Assembly (NCBI GenBank): GCA_017453765.1
Contig: JAFTEG010000131.1
Location: 1-6,821, forward strand
Reading direction: 5' to 3'
Origin: Selenomonadaceae bacterium
Lineage (GTDB): Bacteria > Bacillota > Negativicutes > Selenomonadales > Selenomonadaceae
Length of the DNA: 6,821 nucleotides
Shown here: piece by piece, positions 6,090 to 6,821 of the stretch
Position numbering within the stretch: the stretch's first letter is position 1
Layout of the letters: each line of letters opens with the position of its first letter
Program-made: the position numbers and the translations under genes
Notes under the pieces: generated by a model
Databases searched by the model: none
Told to the model about the DNA's origin: nothing
Seen by the model: only the letters and a program-made list of their open reading frames with translations

Positions 6090-6094
6090 ACCTC
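6090..6094 (-). promoter_or_regulatory. Ribosome site of the small membrane gene abutting repeat C
   Basis: GAGGT on the minus strand, 8 nt before the ATG at 6081, starts at the first base after the TCTGAAAC handle of repeat C. This is the same arrangement as at repeat A and cas6. Confidence 0.6.
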
Positions 6095-6187
6095 GTTTCA
6101 GACTCCTGCCGGAGCAAGGTTTTATAAACGCCTCTACATACGCAAACGTTCGAGTTGCAAACACTGCGTTTCAGACCCCTTGCGGAG
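6095..6187 (-). CRISPR. Degenerate mini-CRISPR 1: truncated repeat D, one spacer, repeat C
   Basis: Repeat C is full length (6095-6129). Repeat D is recognisable only for its first 20 plus-strand bases (6168-6187), i.e. the stem plus handle in transcript orientation. The spacer-like interval is 38 nt (6130-6167). D has GTTTCAGACC where the others have GTTTCAGACT; in RNA this gives a G-U pair in the CTCC/GGGG stem, so pairing is kept. Loops are TTGC in D and TGCC in C, the same pairing of loop types as B and A. The promoter at 6197-6225 predicts a transcript beginning 2-4 nt before the D stem. A single spacer between a truncated first repeat and a full second repeat is the layout described for CreA-type RNAs. 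Confidence 0.6.
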
Positions 6188-6196
6188 TGCGTGTAA

Positions 6197-6225
6197 ATTT
6201 TATATCAAGCCTTCAAAAATTGCAA
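6197..6225 (-). promoter_or_regulatory. Predicted promoter of the mini-CRISPR, membrane gene and cas6 unit
   Basis: Minus strand: -35 TTGCAA (6225-6220), 17-bp spacer, -10 TAAAAT (6202-6197). The predicted start, near 6190, is immediately upstream of the truncated repeat D stem. It lies just downstream of the terminator at 6245-6266, as expected for the first promoter of a new unit. Confidence 0.6.
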
Positions 6226-6244
6226 GGGTTTGACGCCAAAAAAT

Positions 6245-6266
6245 AAAAAAGCCGCCACGCAGGCGG
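6245..6266 (-). terminator. Intrinsic terminator after the TnpB chimera
   Basis: Minus strand: CCGCC (6266-6262), 5-nt loop, GGCGG (6256-6252), one C, then TTTTTT (6250-6245) and a further T-rich run. It is placed about 30 bp after the stop at 6293 and separates that frame from the cas6 unit. Confidence 0.8.
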
Positions 6267-6292
6267 TAAGTGTTTTAATTTATCAAGCAACG

Positions 6293-6821
6293 CTACAACA
6301 AAATAGCGCGGCACATTTTTTCAACGTCGCCAAGAAGTTCCTGCCTGTCGGCAAAAGGCGCCTTCATTGAATCCAACGTAACTTGATTTAAATATTCGTC
6401 CAAACTTTTTTGAAGTTCCTGCCTAAGCGCGGCGACTTTATCGGTAAAATTATTTTTTTCGGCAGTACGCAAGAAATTAGCCAGCATAATCAGCCGCAAC
6501 GCCGCACCGTTGGCATTAGCCGCAATGTCGCCGCCAATTTCTGAATAAACGCCGCGCAGTGCCTCTTCGTGTAACTGAATTGCAAGTTCGGCGTCGTCCA
6601 AAATATCAAAGCACGTCGCCATTTTGTTGAACGTAATGTAGTCCGGATGAGCGGGCGAATCACCAATTTCATTTTTGTAATGTGAACTACCCCCGCCTAT
6701 AGAGGCGGGAGCTTCCTGAATCAACGATACCTGCTTCCTTAGGCTTACAGTATCTGCGGGGCTGCTATCCTTAGTCTTACTGCCTCTCATACAGGCTTTA
6801 CTTCCCGTAGTCCCTACGGTA
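6293..6821 (-). CDS. Chimeric ORF: TnpB C-terminus reading into a TPR-like gene fragment (5' end beyond the window)
   Basis: The frame is open from the right edge to the TAG at 6293 (about 175 codons). The first part (TVGTTGSKAC, then RGSKTKDSSPADTVSLRKQ and QEAP) resembles the variable tail after the zinc-finger region of IS200/IS605-family TnpB, an RNA-guided nuclease. The frame then crosses the right-end hairpin of the element (6692-6709) and continues as about 130 residues of helical, acidic sequence (ITFNKMATCFDILDDAELAIQLHEEAL is TPR-like; later LRQELQKSLDEYLNQ and DVEKMCRAILL). The second part looks like the 3' end of a host gene interrupted by the insertion. An internal ATG at 6790 could be called as the start, but it lies inside the TnpB tail and has no convincing ribosome site. 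Whether a fusion protein is made is unknown. Function of the TPR-like part is unrecognised. A terminator follows. Confidence 0.6.
   Translation of the reverse strand, partial: TVGTTGSKACMRGSKTKDSSPADTVSLRKQVSLIQEAPASIGGGSSHYKNEIGDSPAHPDYITFNKMATCFDILDDAELAIQLHEEALRGVYSEIGGDIAANANGAALRLIMLANFLRTAEKNNFTDKVAALRQELQKSLDEYLNQVTLDSMKAPFADRQELLGDVEKMCRAILL
6666..6821 (-). ncRNA. Possible omega (right-end) RNA of the TnpB element, 3' part
   Basis: In TnpB systems the guide RNA overlaps the 3' end of tnpB, includes the right-end hairpin, and ends with a guide copied from the flanking DNA. Here the scaffold would include 6692-6709 and the guide would begin near 6681 and read ATTACAAAAATGAAAT. No ends can be seen in the sequence; this is placed by analogy. 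Confidence 0.35.
6682..6821 (-). mobile_element. tnpB: Right end of an IS200/IS605-type (TnpB) element
   Basis: Minus strand: the tnpB tail, then GAAGCT, a 7-bp hairpin CCCGCCT-loop-AGGCGGG (6709-6692) and GGTAGTTCAC ending near 6682. This hairpin followed by GTAGTTCAC resembles the subterminal right-end structures of this group, which are recognised by the Y1 transposase. These elements lack inverted repeats and target duplications, so the exact boundary (about 6682) is inferred. The rest of the element lies beyond the right edge. Confidence 0.65.

Noticed and set aside
5952..6164. Minus-strand 70-codon frame overlapping repeat C and the membrane gene
   Set aside because: GTG start without ribosome site, translates the repeat stem, and overlaps the better-supported 67-residue ORF in another frame.
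5778..6202. Integron-like attC sites separating gene cassettes
   Set aside because: The GTTT...AAAC ends and central stem fit CRISPR repeats next to cas6 better; no GTTRRRY core pairs and no integrase in view.
6801..6808. 8-nt match between the second spacer (GTAAAGCC side) and the TnpB tail region
   Set aside because: Eight matching bases in a window of this size are expected by chance and do not extend.

Overview
The window looks like chromosomal DNA of a moderately AT-rich Bacillota-type bacterium. The evidence is an AddAB-type recombination nuclease subunit, a MutL carrying the endonuclease motifs typical of bacteria without MutH, strong GGAGG-type ribosome binding sites and near-consensus sigma-A promoters. 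Negativicutes is my best guess from the general look of the proteins, but that is low-confidence inference. No species can be named from the sequence alone.

Left part (1-4504, all minus strand): a replication and repair block. In transcription order it is dnaN (sliding clamp), an intergenic stretch with a 13-bp palindrome and a clean intrinsic terminator, then a mutL-addB operon with its own promoter. mutL and addB are separated by an in-phase heptamer tandem repeat. The repeat supplies the mutL stop codon, and addB runs off the left edge.

Middle (4505-5010): one plus-strand gene, divergent from dnaN. It encodes a 118-residue protein with an extraordinary Pro5-His4-Cys2-His3-acidic tail. A near-perfect promoter drives it; its -10 is a palindrome that could also fire toward dnaN. 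A strong terminator follows.

Right-centre (5014-6266, minus strand): the most interesting part. A cas6 gene with no other cas gene in view is preceded by four CRISPR-like repeats. They form two minimal two-repeat, one-spacer units, and a 67-residue two-helix membrane protein gene lies between the units. The whole set appears to be one transcription unit, starting at a promoter that abuts the first, truncated repeat. Read in the direction of transcription, each full repeat has the CTCC-loop-GGAG stem followed by an 8-nt TCTGAAAC-like handle. The handle is followed immediately by the Shine-Dalgarno sequence of the membrane gene (repeat C) or of cas6 (repeat A). This suggests Cas6-processed leaders that autoregulate the operon, or a CreTA/CreR-like system built from degenerate mini-CRISPRs.

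Right edge (6293-6821, minus strand): the 3' end of an IS200/IS605-type tnpB with its right-end hairpin. It reads in frame, without a stop, into a helical, TPR-like C-terminal fragment of another gene. This looks like an insertion that created a chimeric ORF.
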